A stretch of 64,000 nucleotides of DNA from Neoscytalidium dimidiatum (lineage: Eukaryota > Ascomycota > Dothideomycetes > Botryosphaeriales > Botryosphaeriaceae), in assembly GCA_037367355.1 (NCBI GenBank), contig CM074697.1, forward strand, positions 4,092,001 through 4,156,000. The letters are read 5' to 3'. Position numbers and translations under genes: made by a program. The first letter of the stretch is position 1. Each line of letters begins with the position of its first letter. Of this stretch, positions 12,122 to 23,711 are shown piece by piece. Under the pieces are notes generated by a model. That model searched no databases. It had not been told where the DNA came from and saw only the letters and a list, made by a program, of their open reading frames with translations.

Positions 12122-13672
12122 TTACCCTCGTAGAATATCCTGCAAGTTTTCCCAGAATCCGAGGTCGTAGATGTTGTCGATGTCGGCGAGGCGCCAGACA
12201 CGTCGCCAGCTTTCCTCGTCCACTAGGCCGGTCAATTGCGGCGGTACTTCGCGTGGCGGCTCGCCATCGGCCGTCCTGACGAGGACCTGGGATGCGCTAT
12301 TCGGCCAGCGCGTTGCCGTCGGGCTGGCCGGAAAGCAGCTCTCGTCCGAGCTGTAACCGCTGTCCGAGCCGCCGCTCTTTTCGTGTGCATGCTCGCGCGC
12401 AATGCGCCGGCCGATGTCGCCGGAAGTGAAGCCGAACTCGGCGAAGCTGTTCGAGGTGGCGCGGGCGCGCGAGTGCGCGTAGCGGCCGCCGCGGACGCTT
12501 GAGCGACCGCGCTGGCTGGGAGCGTGATCGCTGCTGGAATCGAAAAACTTGCCGGCGAAAATATGGCCGTCGCGCATCTGGTCGCGCAGATCGGCCCATT
12601 TGCCAGCCTCGTTCGTGGTCATGCCGGCCCAAATCAGATAGACGTGGTATGCCAGCAGTCCCAGAGGAAGAGGCCAGGTGAGTCCCGCCAGTAGTCCTAC
12701 CCCCGTCACGCTCAGGCCTCCAACGTGTATGCTCTCAACCATCACCGTGTTCAAATCCTCGCGGAAGCCCTTGAGGCGCAATTTCCAAGGCGCCCACCCC
12801 GACAAAAGACCGGCCGGGAACGCGTGGTCGTAGTGCGTGAAACGATCGTAGACCTGCGGGTACAGGAACACGAGCAGGGCCAGGTATGCGCCGTAGAGCA
12901 GGACAATGCCGGTGCTGAGAAGCAAGGCGAGGAACCAGCGGTAATTTTCACGGCCGACGCAATTGTTCACCCAGATGCAGTGATGGTCCATGCGAGCGAC
13001 GCAGGTCTTGCATACGGGGCAGTGCTTGCTACGCGCCGGCTTGGGCAGCCGGCATGTGCGGCAGTTTGTGTTGGGCTGGTATAGAATGTGATCGTACGGG
13101 TACGCCTGGACCTGGGCGCTGTGGTTGGAGGCATTGATGTAGTTGTTCGGGCGGGTGCGCGCGGATAGGTAGGTGAAGACGTAAGGCCACGGGAGCACGA
13201 GCGGGATGAGCAGCTTGTGGTAGAGAGGGAACCAGGTGTAGGTTTGGTACAGGAAGAGACCGGAGGCGCCGGTGAGCAGGCCGAGGAAGAAGATCTGTCA
13301 GAGATGCGAGCATTAGCCGGCGCGCGGCGGCGCGGAGTACATTCTGGGAGGTTGGGCAGCGGTCACGCACGACGACCAGGGGATGCTTCTCGTAGAGCAG
13401 GTAATGCCAGGTGTTGGTAGTGTACTTGTAGATCCGGCCGCCAGTTACGAGGCCGTCCAGACGGCGCAGCAGGGCGGGGAAGTGCAGCCAGATCAGGCGG
13501 TGCAGGAAGCCTATCGGGGTTTTGCTGCAATCGAGGGCGTTAGCATCGCAGCACAAGACACGCCGGGCGCAGGTGCGTACCGGAAGACGGGGAGACGGCC
13601 AAAGAAGACGGTGAAGACAAGGAACGAGAGTGCCGCGACGGCGATGACGATCTGGCGAAGCGGGCCCTCCAT
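12122..13672 (-). CDS. SWF1: DHHC protein S-palmitoyltransferase, Swf1 type
   Basis: Encodes about 472 residues after removal of introns 13525-13580 and 13295-13370. Start ATG is at 13670-13672 ([12 protein letters not shown], itself a membrane segment). The cysteine-rich catalytic block at residues 160-190 contains C-x2-[10 protein letters not shown] and the active DHHC at 185-188, followed by IWVNNCVG. Membrane segments lie near residues 5-25, 80-98, 108-124, 200-225 and 275-295. The C-terminal 170 residues are cytosolic, rich in Ser and Arg. Swf1 enzymes transfer palmitate to cysteines of SNAREs and other ER/Golgi membrane proteins. The layout (long N-terminal membrane part before the DHHC block) fits Swf1 better than Pfa4 or Akr1. 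It is divergent from RAP1 across 424 bases. Confidence 0.9.
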
Positions 13673-14096
13673 GTTTGCTGCATGGAGCGGGATGCTGCGC
13701 AGCGCTGTGGGTTCAGAGCATGCGCATGGCGGGGAGAGCAGCCAGGATGCGAGAGCAGAGGACGGGACAGGTCAGGAGAAGCTGCGCAAGGCGTACGCGC
13801 GGCTCATTTTCTGGTCGGCTACGCCGGGAGATGGGCGAGTGGTGGAGCAGTTGCACCGCCGCAACCAGCCTGGCCCGAGCCCCGTAAGGAGGAGCACTAA
13901 GCGTAAGTAGCCGCTGCTGCAGCACGAGAGAGCGCGTCGCAGCCCGCCCGGCGCCGCGCCCGATCCGCCGCCAGCGCGCCACTAAAGCGCCTGTGCGCTG
14001 CTGCCCCGACGCGTCTTCCGCACAACACCGCGTCCGGCGCCGGTGTCTCTCCCTCCGCGACACCCACACACTGCCCCGCCGTCTCCGAGTGCGCCA
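13673..14096. promoter_or_regulatory. bidirectional promoter between SWF1 and RAP1
   Basis: The two start codons face away from each other across 424 GC-rich bases. No TATA box is evident, as is common for constitutive divergent genes. Both transcripts must start here. Confidence 0.5.
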
Positions 14097-16601
14097 ATGC
14101 TCGTCGTCACCGACATCCGTGACGACCCGCCCGTCACGGGCGATCTGTTTGCGGGCAAGAAGTTCTGGATCGCCCACCGCTGCCCCGCACGCGCCGACTT
14201 CATCAAGCGCGTCACCTACAACGGCGGCCACGTCGTCCCGCTCGAGAAACATGCCGATTACCTCATCGTCGACCACGCCCGCAAAGACCTGCCCGCTGGC
14301 GGAATCTCCTACCGCTTCATCGAGGACTCCATCAGGAATGCTGAGCTTCAAGACCCCAACGACCCAAGGTTCCGCTGCGGCCCGCCCGTCGGCTCCGTGC
14401 GCGAGCCCGGCGCAGCCCAGCCGCCTCGCCCTGGACGTGTGCCATTCACCGCTCAGGATGACATTGAGCTCTACGAGTGGGTCAGAAGCTGCGAGGCCAA
14501 GGGTGCCCCGATCCTTGGCAACCAGATTTACCAGGACCTGGAGAGAACGGTGTGATTGCGCTACCTCAAGTCGGGATTTTCTCACTGCTAACCGGTCCAG
14601 AACCATCGTCACACCTGGCAATCATGGCGCGACCGATACGTGAAACATCTCCGGCATCATCCGCCCAAGACTGTATCTGCCAATCCCCCTCCCTCGCCGC
14701 CATCCGACCCACAACCCACCCGGTCCTCCAACCACGCTCAGGGCGCAAGGGAACACTCGACAGGGACCTCAGAAGTCAGAGTATCTCCGAAAGGAAAGCA
14801 CCGTCGCGTTTCTCCTTCGCCACCCTCAGACGGATCGCCCACGTACGCTCCGAAAAGCCCTCCTGCTCGGAAAGCCAGTGAGCAGCCCGAACATGCCGGG
14901 CTCACGTTGCAGCATTTCGATGTCCTTCTCAGCCAGGGAGATTTCATCATGGATATTCCATACGGGCGTCTGAACGAAGCATGGTCCTCATGGTCCAAGC
15001 ATAATCCGGTCTTTTCCGCAAACGAGTGGGCCAGAAATTTTGAGTCATTGGTCAAGCCCGTCTACAATGACTTAAGGAAGAGTAAGACTAGGGTGAAAGT
15101 CTATGATAAAGCTTGGGAGGAATGGTCCAAGCGGCATGGTGAGGATGGGACGCTCGACGAATGGCTAGAGTATTACCGGAACAATGTCGTGCCGACATTC
15201 CCTCCCCCGGCGAATGACGAAGCGGAGCTGGAGGCCCAGATTAATGAAGAGACGACCAGCCCTGCCATTGTAGGAGAAGGTGGGAATCAGGAAGGAGGAA
15301 GAAGAACAGACAGGACGGAGATTGATGAAGCCGAGTCGGTGGCAGGTGAACACGCAGCCGAGCAAACAATCACTACGAGTATTACCCACGAAGCACAACC
15401 CGATACTGTTCTAGGAAAGAGGCCGCACGCAGATGAGCCTTCGGATCAGGGCAACGACATGGCAACGCCATCTCCGAAGCGGCGCAGCACTGATGCCAAA
15501 GGTTCTTTTGCTTCTGTTCAGGAAAGCATCGAAGTCTCTCCTGCAAAGAAATCACTTGAGAGCCCCGCGCGGGCTGCTCATGATGCCATATCAACCACTT
15601 CCTCGATTCCAAGTCCATCTTTACCGGTTGATGCCCCATCAATGAGATCGCAACAGCATCAATCACAGCCGGACATCACTGTCTATGAGGAGCGACAGGA
15701 TAAGAACGCAAATGAAGCATCGGAGGTTCGTATCAGGGCGGCTCTGGATGGCCTTGATGAGGATCAAATGTCCGGCTTACTGAATACCTTGAGAGCTCTG
15801 CCAACCGCGCCAGAAGAGCTGGATAATACTGCCCCGTTTGATATCCTTGTCATGCATATGATGCATTTCTTTTCCCAGATCCAAGATGAGCACAGTCAAG
15901 CTGTCTGGGAAGTTGGCGACAAACTGACAGAACTTGGTGTGATGGCGAAGCTATTTGAGGATGAAGAGGACGATGCCAGAAGTGGAGACGAACAAGGCGA
16001 AGATCATGAGTATCAGTTAGAGGTCATCCAGCCTGACATCGCAGATGACGAGGATCAAGTAGAGGATCTCGAACTTGATCCTTCTAAACATCACATACAT
16101 CATTCTTCGACGCCCCGCGATCATCACCCACGACAACACCCTTCATCCTCGACCACAGTATCCACGCCTTCGCGGCGGAAACAACAGACGCGCCCTGCCA
16201 GCTTCTCTGGCGGCACCGCCATGACCTCTTTCGAGATGCCCTCCGAACCTACCTATGACCTCGAAACCGAGGCTGAGGCCGAGGCTTATATCTCCTCCCG
16301 CGTCGCCCCTCCTTACAACTTCCCTGAAGAGCACGTCTTGTCCGCTCTTCACGCAACATGCGCCAACAGTACCGTGACGGCTGACGCGGTGCTAACATGG
16401 ATGCGGACGAACACCGCGAGCGGTAGTAAGAGGGGGAGGAGAAGCAGCATGGGATTGGCGTTGCTGCCGGACGAGCCGGGTGTCTGGACGGAGGAAGACG
16501 ATAGGTCATTGTATGGCGGGGCTCAGGAGAGGAGGAGAGTGGAGCGCAAGCATGGAAGGGCGAGGTGTATGCGGAGGAGGGAGTTTTTGGCGCAACTGTG
16601 A
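14097..16601 (+). CDS. RAP1: telomere-binding protein Rap1 homologue
   Basis: Encodes about 817 residues with one intron, 14550-14600, which has a clear TGCTAAC branch site. Rap1 caps telomeres as part of the shelterin-like complex. A BRCT domain fills residues 5-95 (DLFAGKKFWIAHRCP, GGHVVPLEKHADYLIVD). A Rap1-type Myb helix-turn-helix lies at 116-168 (PFTAQDDIELYEWV ... HTWQSWRDRYVKHL) and is split by the intron. Residues 230-340 contain further Trp-rich helical repeats (EAWSSWSK and KAWEEWSK units). A long acidic, Ser-rich linker follows. The last 110 residues match the Rap1 C-terminal domain (DLETEAEAEAYISSR ... PGVWTEEDDRSLYGG ... RREFLAQL), which recruits partners. I chose ATG 14097 (GCCAATG context); the upstream in-frame GTG at 14043 is not a credible start. 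Domain order is decisive for Rap1. Confidence 0.93.
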
Positions 16602-17247
16602 AAGGGCTGGAGTTATTCATTTTCGAGGAAGGCCTTGGACAAAAAGCGTTGTGAGAGCTCTGACGACCCGTTGGGTATCAAAGACGTTAATGGTCCAATG
16701 TCCTGATCACACAACATTGGGCACTATCCATCAAATGAGTCTGGATGCTCTGACGTGGTGGATCATTGTGACACGTGATACATAGAGGTTTACAGCTTGC
16801 AGGACAGGACCTCTCTTCTCTCCAACCCAGTGCTTCGAATCTAGCTGCGCTTCGGAAACGTCAAATGAGGTCGGACTGGTGATTCTAAAAGCGATGACTG
16901 TGTGCCTAACGATTGGTCCACGTGATCATGCATGTGCCACTGCAGATTTAACAGAAGTCGCGTTACCCAACACTTTAAGCCGCATCATCTAACGCGCTTC
17001 GAGGAATCACAGGTCTATAAAACCGAGCTCTGCGTCTACCCACGTCCAACTTACATTTTGCAGAGCTCTGTCCACCACGACCAGCGCCTCACTCTAGGAA
17101 CGATCTGCGCAAAAGCCTTATGTTACCTCAATATCGAGCCAATATCGAACCAGTATCCGCCAAATTGCAGACAAAGTAGTCCCAATGTCTTTTGTAAGCT
17201 GAAGCCAAGCTTCATGAATACTCAGTATTACTAAGAAGTCGCAGGTT
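16602..17247. other. promoter region of the 80-residue small protein
   Basis: Non-coding stretch with a TATAAAA at 17015-17021, about 230 bases upstream of the ATG at 17248, and C/T-rich leader sequence after it. No other gene is evident. Confidence 0.5.
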
Positions 17248-17539
17248 ATGCGGAAACACTCTGGAGAGGTAAGACATATTCAAACTTTAAAATAGCGGGC
17301 ACTAAACGGCTTTACAGAATTATGCTCCAGAATTCGATGTAGGAGATGAGGTACAGATTGCGTACAAATCTGTATCTGGTGTAATGAGCACGCAGGTACT
17401 CAAAGTGCACGAAAGACGAGAAGAGCAGGGGAAGTGGCTTTACAAGTTGACCGACTCAACCGATAACGTCTGGACGCAGACCACAACTGACGGCAATCGC
17501 AAGGAGTGGTTTGAAGAAGCTAATCTGGATGCGGTCTAA
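17248..17539 (+). CDS. small basic/acidic mixed protein of 80 residues, unknown function
   Basis: Two exons, 17248-17268 and 17318-17539, joined across a 49-base intron with a GTAAGA donor and TTTACAG acceptor, give an 81-codon frame ending in TAA. The product starts MRKHSGE and then reads FDVGDEVQIAYKSVSG, followed by alternating hydrophobic/polar strands and a terminal KEWFEEANLDAV. No signal peptide or membrane segment is present. The FxVGDxVxI opening and the W-[FV]-xE-xL ending recur in the other small gene at 23712-24170, so the two probably belong to one family, possibly with an SH3-like barrel fold (inference from the strand pattern). Function is not known to me. Each exon is too short for simple ORF detection to flag well. 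Confidence 0.7.
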
Positions 17540-18093
17540 GTCGCATGGCCCTTGGGTCGGAGTACAAGAGCTGTATTGCGTTCTTTGGGGGGTTGGACTA
17601 TCACTTGGATCTCTACGAGTTCTCAGTCATTGATATCATGGCTCCATTTGCGATGGATCAGAATAAAACTGGCTGTATTGAAATTTTTGGGATATTGTCT
17701 ATCCTAGAGTTCCGTTGGCCGCATAGTAAGAGGTCAACTATGCAATACGTGTTTACCGACAATAGAGTCCCCGCGTCGGCTGGTAGATCCTGTTTGCTAA
17801 CATTCACTTCTCCCAACAGCAGGCAAATGTTTCAGGTTGCACAAGGTGCGCCTCTTGACCCCGCTTTCTGCCTCACTCTGCAGACAGCCCTTTTTCGGTA
17901 TGCGTTGCCTACGCCGCCAACAGGGAATTTGCAAGCGAGTGTCAGATGCAACTTGATTACGAGAGTCTTTTGCGCATATTTATTCAGCCGCAAAGCCCAG
18001 GATCCCACCCCACCAACAATCGGTGCTTTTTCCTTTTTTCCAGCCTCGTGTGGTATTGAACTTGCACTGATACTTCGGCATCTAATTTCTTTC
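17540..18093. other. intergenic; open frame without support
   Basis: A forward frame of about 200 codons opens with ATG at 17545, only a few bases after the small gene's stop. Its translation has no domain pattern, and it overlaps the first exon of the DUF6594 relic, so I do not call it a gene. Confidence 0.4.
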
Positions 18094-19546
18094 ATGGCGG
18101 GCGTAATTTGCAACATTAAGCCACAAAATAGTAAGTCATCATAAGTATAGCACGGAATTAGAATTGGTGACCCGCTAACTTGAGCCTGAGAGCCATGGTC
18201 TGAATGCTTTAGAGACTGGTTTCAAGGGACAAAAGGCCCTGAGACTGATACACGAAAGCGTTAGCTGGCTATGCATCTTTCAAAGAGCTCGTTCAATAAC
18301 AAAGTACAGTCGATGCATGGATCGGATACCCAAAGCTTGCTACTTTTCAAGCAAGCCAGCCGCAGTTCTCTCTTTACCGAAGCTTCAACTATCTTTATGG
18401 TCGGACACTTCTCGAGTTACAACACGAGCTCACGACGCTTGAAAATCGATTGGACGTCTGTGATATTCGGGATACAAATCACCGCGATGAAATATTGAAA
18501 TCGATCAGGAAGGATATCAGAAGCGATGAGGCCAGTGGTCCATCAACCGCGGGAGGTATGCCACAGGGAATAACATCTCCCGCTGGGGATCCATCGGTGA
18601 GTACGCAGCATTTTTCGGCAAATGCGGGCGGCTGGTCTCATCCTCATGGCGGAAACCAGCCCTTCATTGCCATGCAACCCTTGCCTGCCATATCGTCGCC
18701 TGGAACAGTACCACCTGTTGCACAAGTACAAACACCAGGTCCATCTCCACAGCCTGCACCTCCTCAACGGCCACCCTACCGACGGAGAGAGGTCATTGAA
18801 GAGCTGAAGAAGAAACTAAAGGAGTATGGTAAGTTTTCTCTGCCGCTCGTTGCTCAGCGCATCATCTCAGGCTGGAATTTAACAAACATGGTGTTTCAGG
18901 CGAATTGTTGATTATTGCGAGAGAAGTCACAGCATTCAAAAAACCATCAAAACGTGACTACGAGAGCGTCAGGATATGGCTCATGGATAACCGTCCCATC
19001 ACGGAGGCAGAAGCCAAGGTCTTTAGGAAGAAGGAGGATCTCATAACACTCCATCAGGGGCGAAATTTGACGGTTTTCTTGTCAAGTTTGTGCCGAGATT
19101 CCCGCTCGCCCGGGTATGTCCATCGTGAACTTCCTTATTTGCGAGTCCAACCGCTCGATACAGAAACCTGCGCCTGGGAGTGTGGATCCGAGCACTAACA
19201 GAAATCGAAGAAGTGGCTGCGGACCCCGGAACTACATGCCAAGACAGACGATGCCGCAGTCGAGCTTTTTGACAGCACTCGTGTCGAGGCACTGACCGGC
19301 TCCATCATGACGCTGGTTCTGTGTCTCTTACTTGTCATCCCGATTGTCGCAATGTATGCGCTCAACGTCTCGAGAAAGCCTTTTGCACTGGTTGCGTCCG
19401 TGGTCGTCTTAGTAGCGTTTGTATTGCTCTTTACGTTGGCGATGCCGCTTTTCACGAAAGCTGGACGGAATGAACTTTTTGCGGCGTCTGCCGCGTACTG
19501 TGCGGTATTGGTGGTCTTCATCTCGAACTTTCCAAACAGTAAATGA
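18094..19546 (+). pseudogene. DUF6594-type membrane protein with frameshifts
   Basis: A near-complete DUF6594 family gene (fungal proteins of unknown function with three C-terminal membrane helices) can be traced. Exon 1 (18094-18130) joins across 18131-18309 to exon 2, giving the family N-terminus DAWIGYPKLATFQAS and a helical stretch LYGRTLLELQHELTTLENRLD. A Pro/Gly-rich linker follows, then an intron at 18829-18899. After EDLITLHQGR (about 19063) the frame breaks: the expected continuation FDGFLVKFVPRFPLAR is in a second frame, IVNFLICESNRSIQ in a third, and the terminal part (KKWLRTPELHAKTDD, three hydrophobic helices, family ending AASAAYCAVLVVF) returns to the first frame after a TAA at 19196-19198. 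Several small indels between 19060 and 19200 explain this. An unusual intron could rescue part of it, but not the break at 19064. Confidence 0.65.
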
Positions 19547-20128
19547 TGGTAGTTCATTTGAAGGACTAGGGAGAAATGTGAGAAAGAAACAAAAAGCAGT
19601 CTTGTTTGGCAGATGACATGAATATAGTCCACTTGGCCTCGACATCATTTCCCATGTAGAGTAGCGTATGACAGTTAACCATCATCAGCGGCTCTGCGGC
19701 TATCCTGCCACCGCTCTGCCAGTGTCCAGAGAATCCTTTGAATATCCAAAGCCTGCGTAACCCTGGGTGCTCGACAAGACAGCTTGTGTGACTCACTGTG
19801 ATGGATTCTGAGACTGGTACAATCTCGTCAAATAGGGTGGAAATGGAGCCGAGAAGAGGGAGTAAGGAGCCTTTCTAGCTATCTTAGGGAAGCCGTGAGT
19901 GGAGTTCAAGCGAGCGAACTTTGACGAAGAAGCTCATGCACTAAGGATAGGTCTCTAGTGAAGGCGGTGAGTAGTTTGAGGGATTCCAATGTCAATGTTG
20001 AGCATTGAACTGCATTTCTATGCTATTTTTGGCCCGGGCACTAGATACCAAATGTCACCAGCATCGTCCCTCCATTTGAACCGAGTGTGGTCGATACGTT
20101 GCTGTGAAGAGCACGTTCAACTCTCGAC
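19547..20128. other. intergenic between convergent loci
   Basis: About 580 bases between the end of the DUF6594 relic and the stop of the membrane protein gene. No coding signal seen. Confidence 0.5.
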
Positions 20129-20787
20129 CTAGACACGCGAGCCGCCTCCCACGGTGCCTTTTCGGCGGTCCATGATGGCACTCGCCATCAGCCCTGAGAA
20201 TATGCTCCACGTTAGAGTATTCCTCATGATATATTCCAGATTAGCCTTCAAGACCAATGATAACGTGATTCCACCGATAAGCGCGAGAGCGATGGTCGCC
20301 ATCTGGTGAGGCCAGCGCCTGTGCAGATTGTACCACCAGAAAGCGGCCGAAGAGTACACGGTGCAAGCGGCGAGTATTATGAACGCGTTAGGCTTCCAGT
20401 AACATTCATCGGTGTTGCCAATGAATGACCAGTATCGCGAGCAGAAGGGGAGCGGATTGTTGATCCAGAAGGTGCTGAGAATAGAAGATGTAATCATCAT
20501 GGACGATGCGGCGAGGTAATGTTTGAATAAAGACACCCATGTCGGTGGCGTTCCACTTTGATGATTGATAGAGGACCTGGTATATCTCGAATTGCTGGCC
20601 TCAGAGGCACGCTCGAGCTCTTCGTCAGCCTGAAGGAGAAGTGGAGAGGAAGTCAGGGCAGACTGTAATGACTTACGGTTCCATTTCGTTCAGATGCACT
20701 CCCTGATGAGGCCTCCACGTCGGAAAGACCTGCAATGGACTTGAGGAACCTGGCAGATGAGCTGGAGATTGAGAGATGATGTGCTGC
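20129..20787 (-). CDS. four-helix membrane protein, 5' end unresolved
   Basis: Two exons are clear: 20677-20787 and 20129-20629, joined over a 47-base intron (GTAAGT donor, CTTCAG acceptor). They give at least 203 residues. The cytosolic start contains SARFLKSIAGLSDVEASS and ADEELERASEASNSRYTRSS. It is followed by GTPPTWVSLFKHYLAAS and four hydrophobic helices (SSMMITSSILSTFWI, AFIILAACTVYSSAAFWWY, ATIALALIGGITLSLVL, TLTWSIFSGLMASAIM). Two cysteines flank the loop before helix 2. The open frame runs up to a TAA at 20788-20790 without an ATG, so a short first exon must lie upstream; I could not choose between candidate splice sites there. I do not recognise a functional family beyond a fungal membrane protein. 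Confidence 0.7.
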
Positions 20788-22174
20788 TTAAACAATGTTT
20801 GCGGTTTCGCAATCATATGGCTATGGATGGAACGCATTGCAGCTTCGGCAGCGAGCTGTACTGAGCTTCAAGATGCGTGGTAGCGAAAGTCCGCCTTGTG
20901 GTAATGGCAAAGGGTTGAAATCAGGTGGAAAGTGCTCTCCAAGCTGGTGTTGACCTTATCTGCTATTAATAAGGCATAAAAGCGGGCAACCGGACCGTAA
21001 ACTCCAATATACCATTGGCTGCGTCTCACCCTCCTTCTTTAGCTCGCGGACGAAGGATCCAGATGTTCTACGTATGCTGCACCGCATGCACACGGACAAA
21101 TCGGAGGGCAGGCGGCCAATTGGTTTTGCGAAGACCCGGCCGTCTGGTTGCGGCGACAAGCCTGCGTGGCGCCACTGCAAATTCACTGACCAGCCAGAAA
21201 ACGTGATGTAGGAAGTAGTCTGGCGATAACGATCTCAAGGCGTAAGTAGTAACAGGCTATCATTCTGGCCACCCCGTTTTCTCGTCGACCTTTCCACGTT
21301 GCAGTGCAGTCTGAGCTTTCTGCTTGTAAGTCCCTTGTAAATCTGTTGCGACAGTTCGGTGCGAAGCGCAGTAGGGAATATCGCTAATCCCTTAATGTAG
21401 AAGACAGGCGAACGCTCCACCCTTCTCCTCCCAATGTACTATGTAGTGTCCCTATCAGATTGCTGCCTGTTTGGAACAAGTTTGCCAAGGGCGCGTATTC
21501 ACCCTCAGCTCTGCGGCACAGCTGTCGCTTCTGAGGGTGGGGGTCTTCTCCCTGCCGACCAGCCGAGCATAATGAATCAAAGGCTTTGAGAGAATTTCTA
21601 CACCGCACAAGAGACTCCACCACAGTGGGGCTTTGCTCTGAAGAACGCATTGCGATTTGCTGCCTTTTGGCGCTCGGGCAAGCCGCGCGCCAACCAGGAG
21701 TCTGACTTCATACAAGGGCGACAGCTCAAGATGCGAGTAATGCCGTATTATCGGTCCAACAGAGCCACCTTGTCACAACATTAGGAGAAAGGGTAAATGA
21801 TTGTAGCTGCACCAGCTTCATGTGCACCCACTAATACTTGCTGAGGCTGATGCCTGGCGGGCTGGTCGAGGCGGAAATTAGCCCGACGTGCAGCGTTAAA
21901 AGGTATTGAAGGGCGGCAATGCTAGTTGCTCTATTCACTCGTCGAGTCAGACTTACTTTGGGAATCCATAGGATATGAAGTCTTTTTCGTAGAAGACCCG
22001 AATTCCCTACGGTTGGGGTGGAATGCGGTGGTGGAATGAGCGACGGGTACGGGAGCTTGGACGGATGAATATCAGAGAGAACGCGCTTATTCCGCAAGCG
22101 GACTAGTGCAACTGCGACGCGTCTTCCCACATGCCGACGCGCGATTGTGCGCTTCCTCGCCAACAGCATTTGCC
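20788..22174. other. intergenic, includes divergent promoters
   Basis: About 1.4 kb holding the missing first exon of the membrane protein on its left and the NSE2 promoter on its right. Open frames between 21015 and 21720 have no recognisable content. Confidence 0.45.
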
Positions 22175-23602
22175 ATGTCGAATCGCGCACGACACTCAAC
22201 CGCCGCACGCCAATCGACCGCCGGCCCCGCCGCCAGCGGCTCTGAGACCATACCGCTACCGCCCTACCAGCCTCCGGAGAATCCCTTGAACATCCAGGGC
22301 CAGCGTGTTCTGCACAGCATCCTGCAATCCCACAACCACCGTAAGCTCGAGGACCACATCCGCCAGGCCGCAGAGGCACTGGGTGACAATGCTGGCTTCA
22401 TCAACGAGCGCTTGAGTGATCGCAAGGAACAGGATCTCGTCCGAAGGAAGAAACATGCTGGCGCCCTGACCCCGGTAGACGAGCGGCGTGCTCGCCATCT
22501 GGAAGACTACGATGCGCGCGTGACCGCCATGACCGGGCGCATGGAGGAGGCCATGCGCAAGACCATCGACGCTCAGCATTACGCCGGGATCTTGCAGGAC
22601 GAGCTGGAAAGCATCGAAAGACAAGCCGTCGAAAACGCGTCCGCATCGCAGCGGATCACTCAAACTCAGCGCCGCCACGGTGACGATGACGACGAGATGA
22701 CCGATTACGACCCCACTCTTCCAGGAGAGTCTCAACACAACGTGCAGCACGTTGAGGTCATAGTGCCCAAGAACATATATGAGCAGCGCGTGCAGGCACA
22801 GAAGGACGATTATCGAGCCCTATCACGTCCTACGCGTTACTCGGAGCATCCTCACTACAAAGGGTTCAAGCAGGCCGTTCATGGCGGCGTATTTCGTAAT
22901 GGGGGTCCTCCACTTGCGCACGCGAGCACCTGGTTCACCAGCAGTGGCGCGCCCGCTCCTGGCGTCACCCAAGCAGGTGGAGACGAGTCGGACGACGATG
23001 TTGCCATCGCATTCGAGCGCATCAGCACCAAGTGTCCGCTGACTCTTCAGGAGCTCAAGGACCCTCTCACAAGCACAAAGTGCCCCCACACCTTCGAGAA
23101 GACTGCCATTCTGGAGCTTATCCGGCGAAGCAATGCCTTCGCCGGTGGGAGCACCGCCAGAGGCGCCAGGGACGGTCAGCGCACGGTGCAGTGCCCGGTT
23201 GGTGGATGCGACAAGGTAGCCTCATGAAATGTGCACTCGACACGCCTCGTGGACTGGCTAACGTTCTGGTTGGTTTAGATGCTTACCCAACAAGACCTGC
23301 AACGAGACGAGCCGCTCATCCGAAAGATCCGACGCATACAGAGGAGGCGCGAGGAGATGGACGAAGAGTCGGATGATGAGCGCTTAGATGATTCTCGCGC
23401 TCAGGTCATTCCCTCGGACGATGCCGACGGCTTCGAGGATGTGGATCTACCAGCCAGTCAGCGGATTGTGCCCAAGATGGAGCGGTCTAGCGGAGCTATT
23501 AGAGATCCGGGTGTAGGCGGTAGTGGGACAAGTGGGACGGGGTATGACGGGGCGATGGAAAGCACCATTGTGGATCTGGGGAGCGGCAGCGAGGAGGAAT
23601 GA
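22175..23602 (+). CDS. NSE2: SMC5/6-complex SUMO E3 ligase Nse2/Mms21
   Basis: Encodes about 454 residues, with one intron at 23216-23278. The start is ATG 22175 (MSNRARHSTAARQS); the in-frame GTG upstream is not credible. Residues 40-190 are mostly helical and charged (docking region to Smc5), with an acidic patch DDDDEMTDYDP. An SP-RING begins near residue 287: KCPLTLQELKDPLTSTKCPHTFEK ... VQCPVGGCDKMLTQQDL. The Cys, His, Cys and Cys of CPH and CPVGGC are the zinc ligands, and the intron falls exactly after CDK. This ligase attaches SUMO during DNA repair and chromosome segregation. The tail is acidic and ends ESTIVDLGSGSEEE; VDLG preceded by hydrophobics could be a SUMO-interaction motif (inference). 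It is longer than yeast Mms21 (267 residues), as usual in filamentous fungi. Confidence 0.9.
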
Positions 23603-23711
23603 AGGCTTTGATTCTGCACTGTGCACCTGGAAGTAGTCTGGCTACGGAGTGAAATCACTTGAGATACCCATGCAACGAAGTTTAATTTTGCGCCAAAGCA
23701 CCACTCTTTCG

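Noticed and set aside
12730..12760. GTGTTCAAATCC resembling a tRNA B box
   Set aside because: Lies inside the DHHC coding sequence, with no matching A box or cloverleaf.
17545..18144. 199-codon open frame just after the 80-residue gene
   Set aside because: No recognisable pattern, and it overlaps the first exon of the DUF6594 relic.
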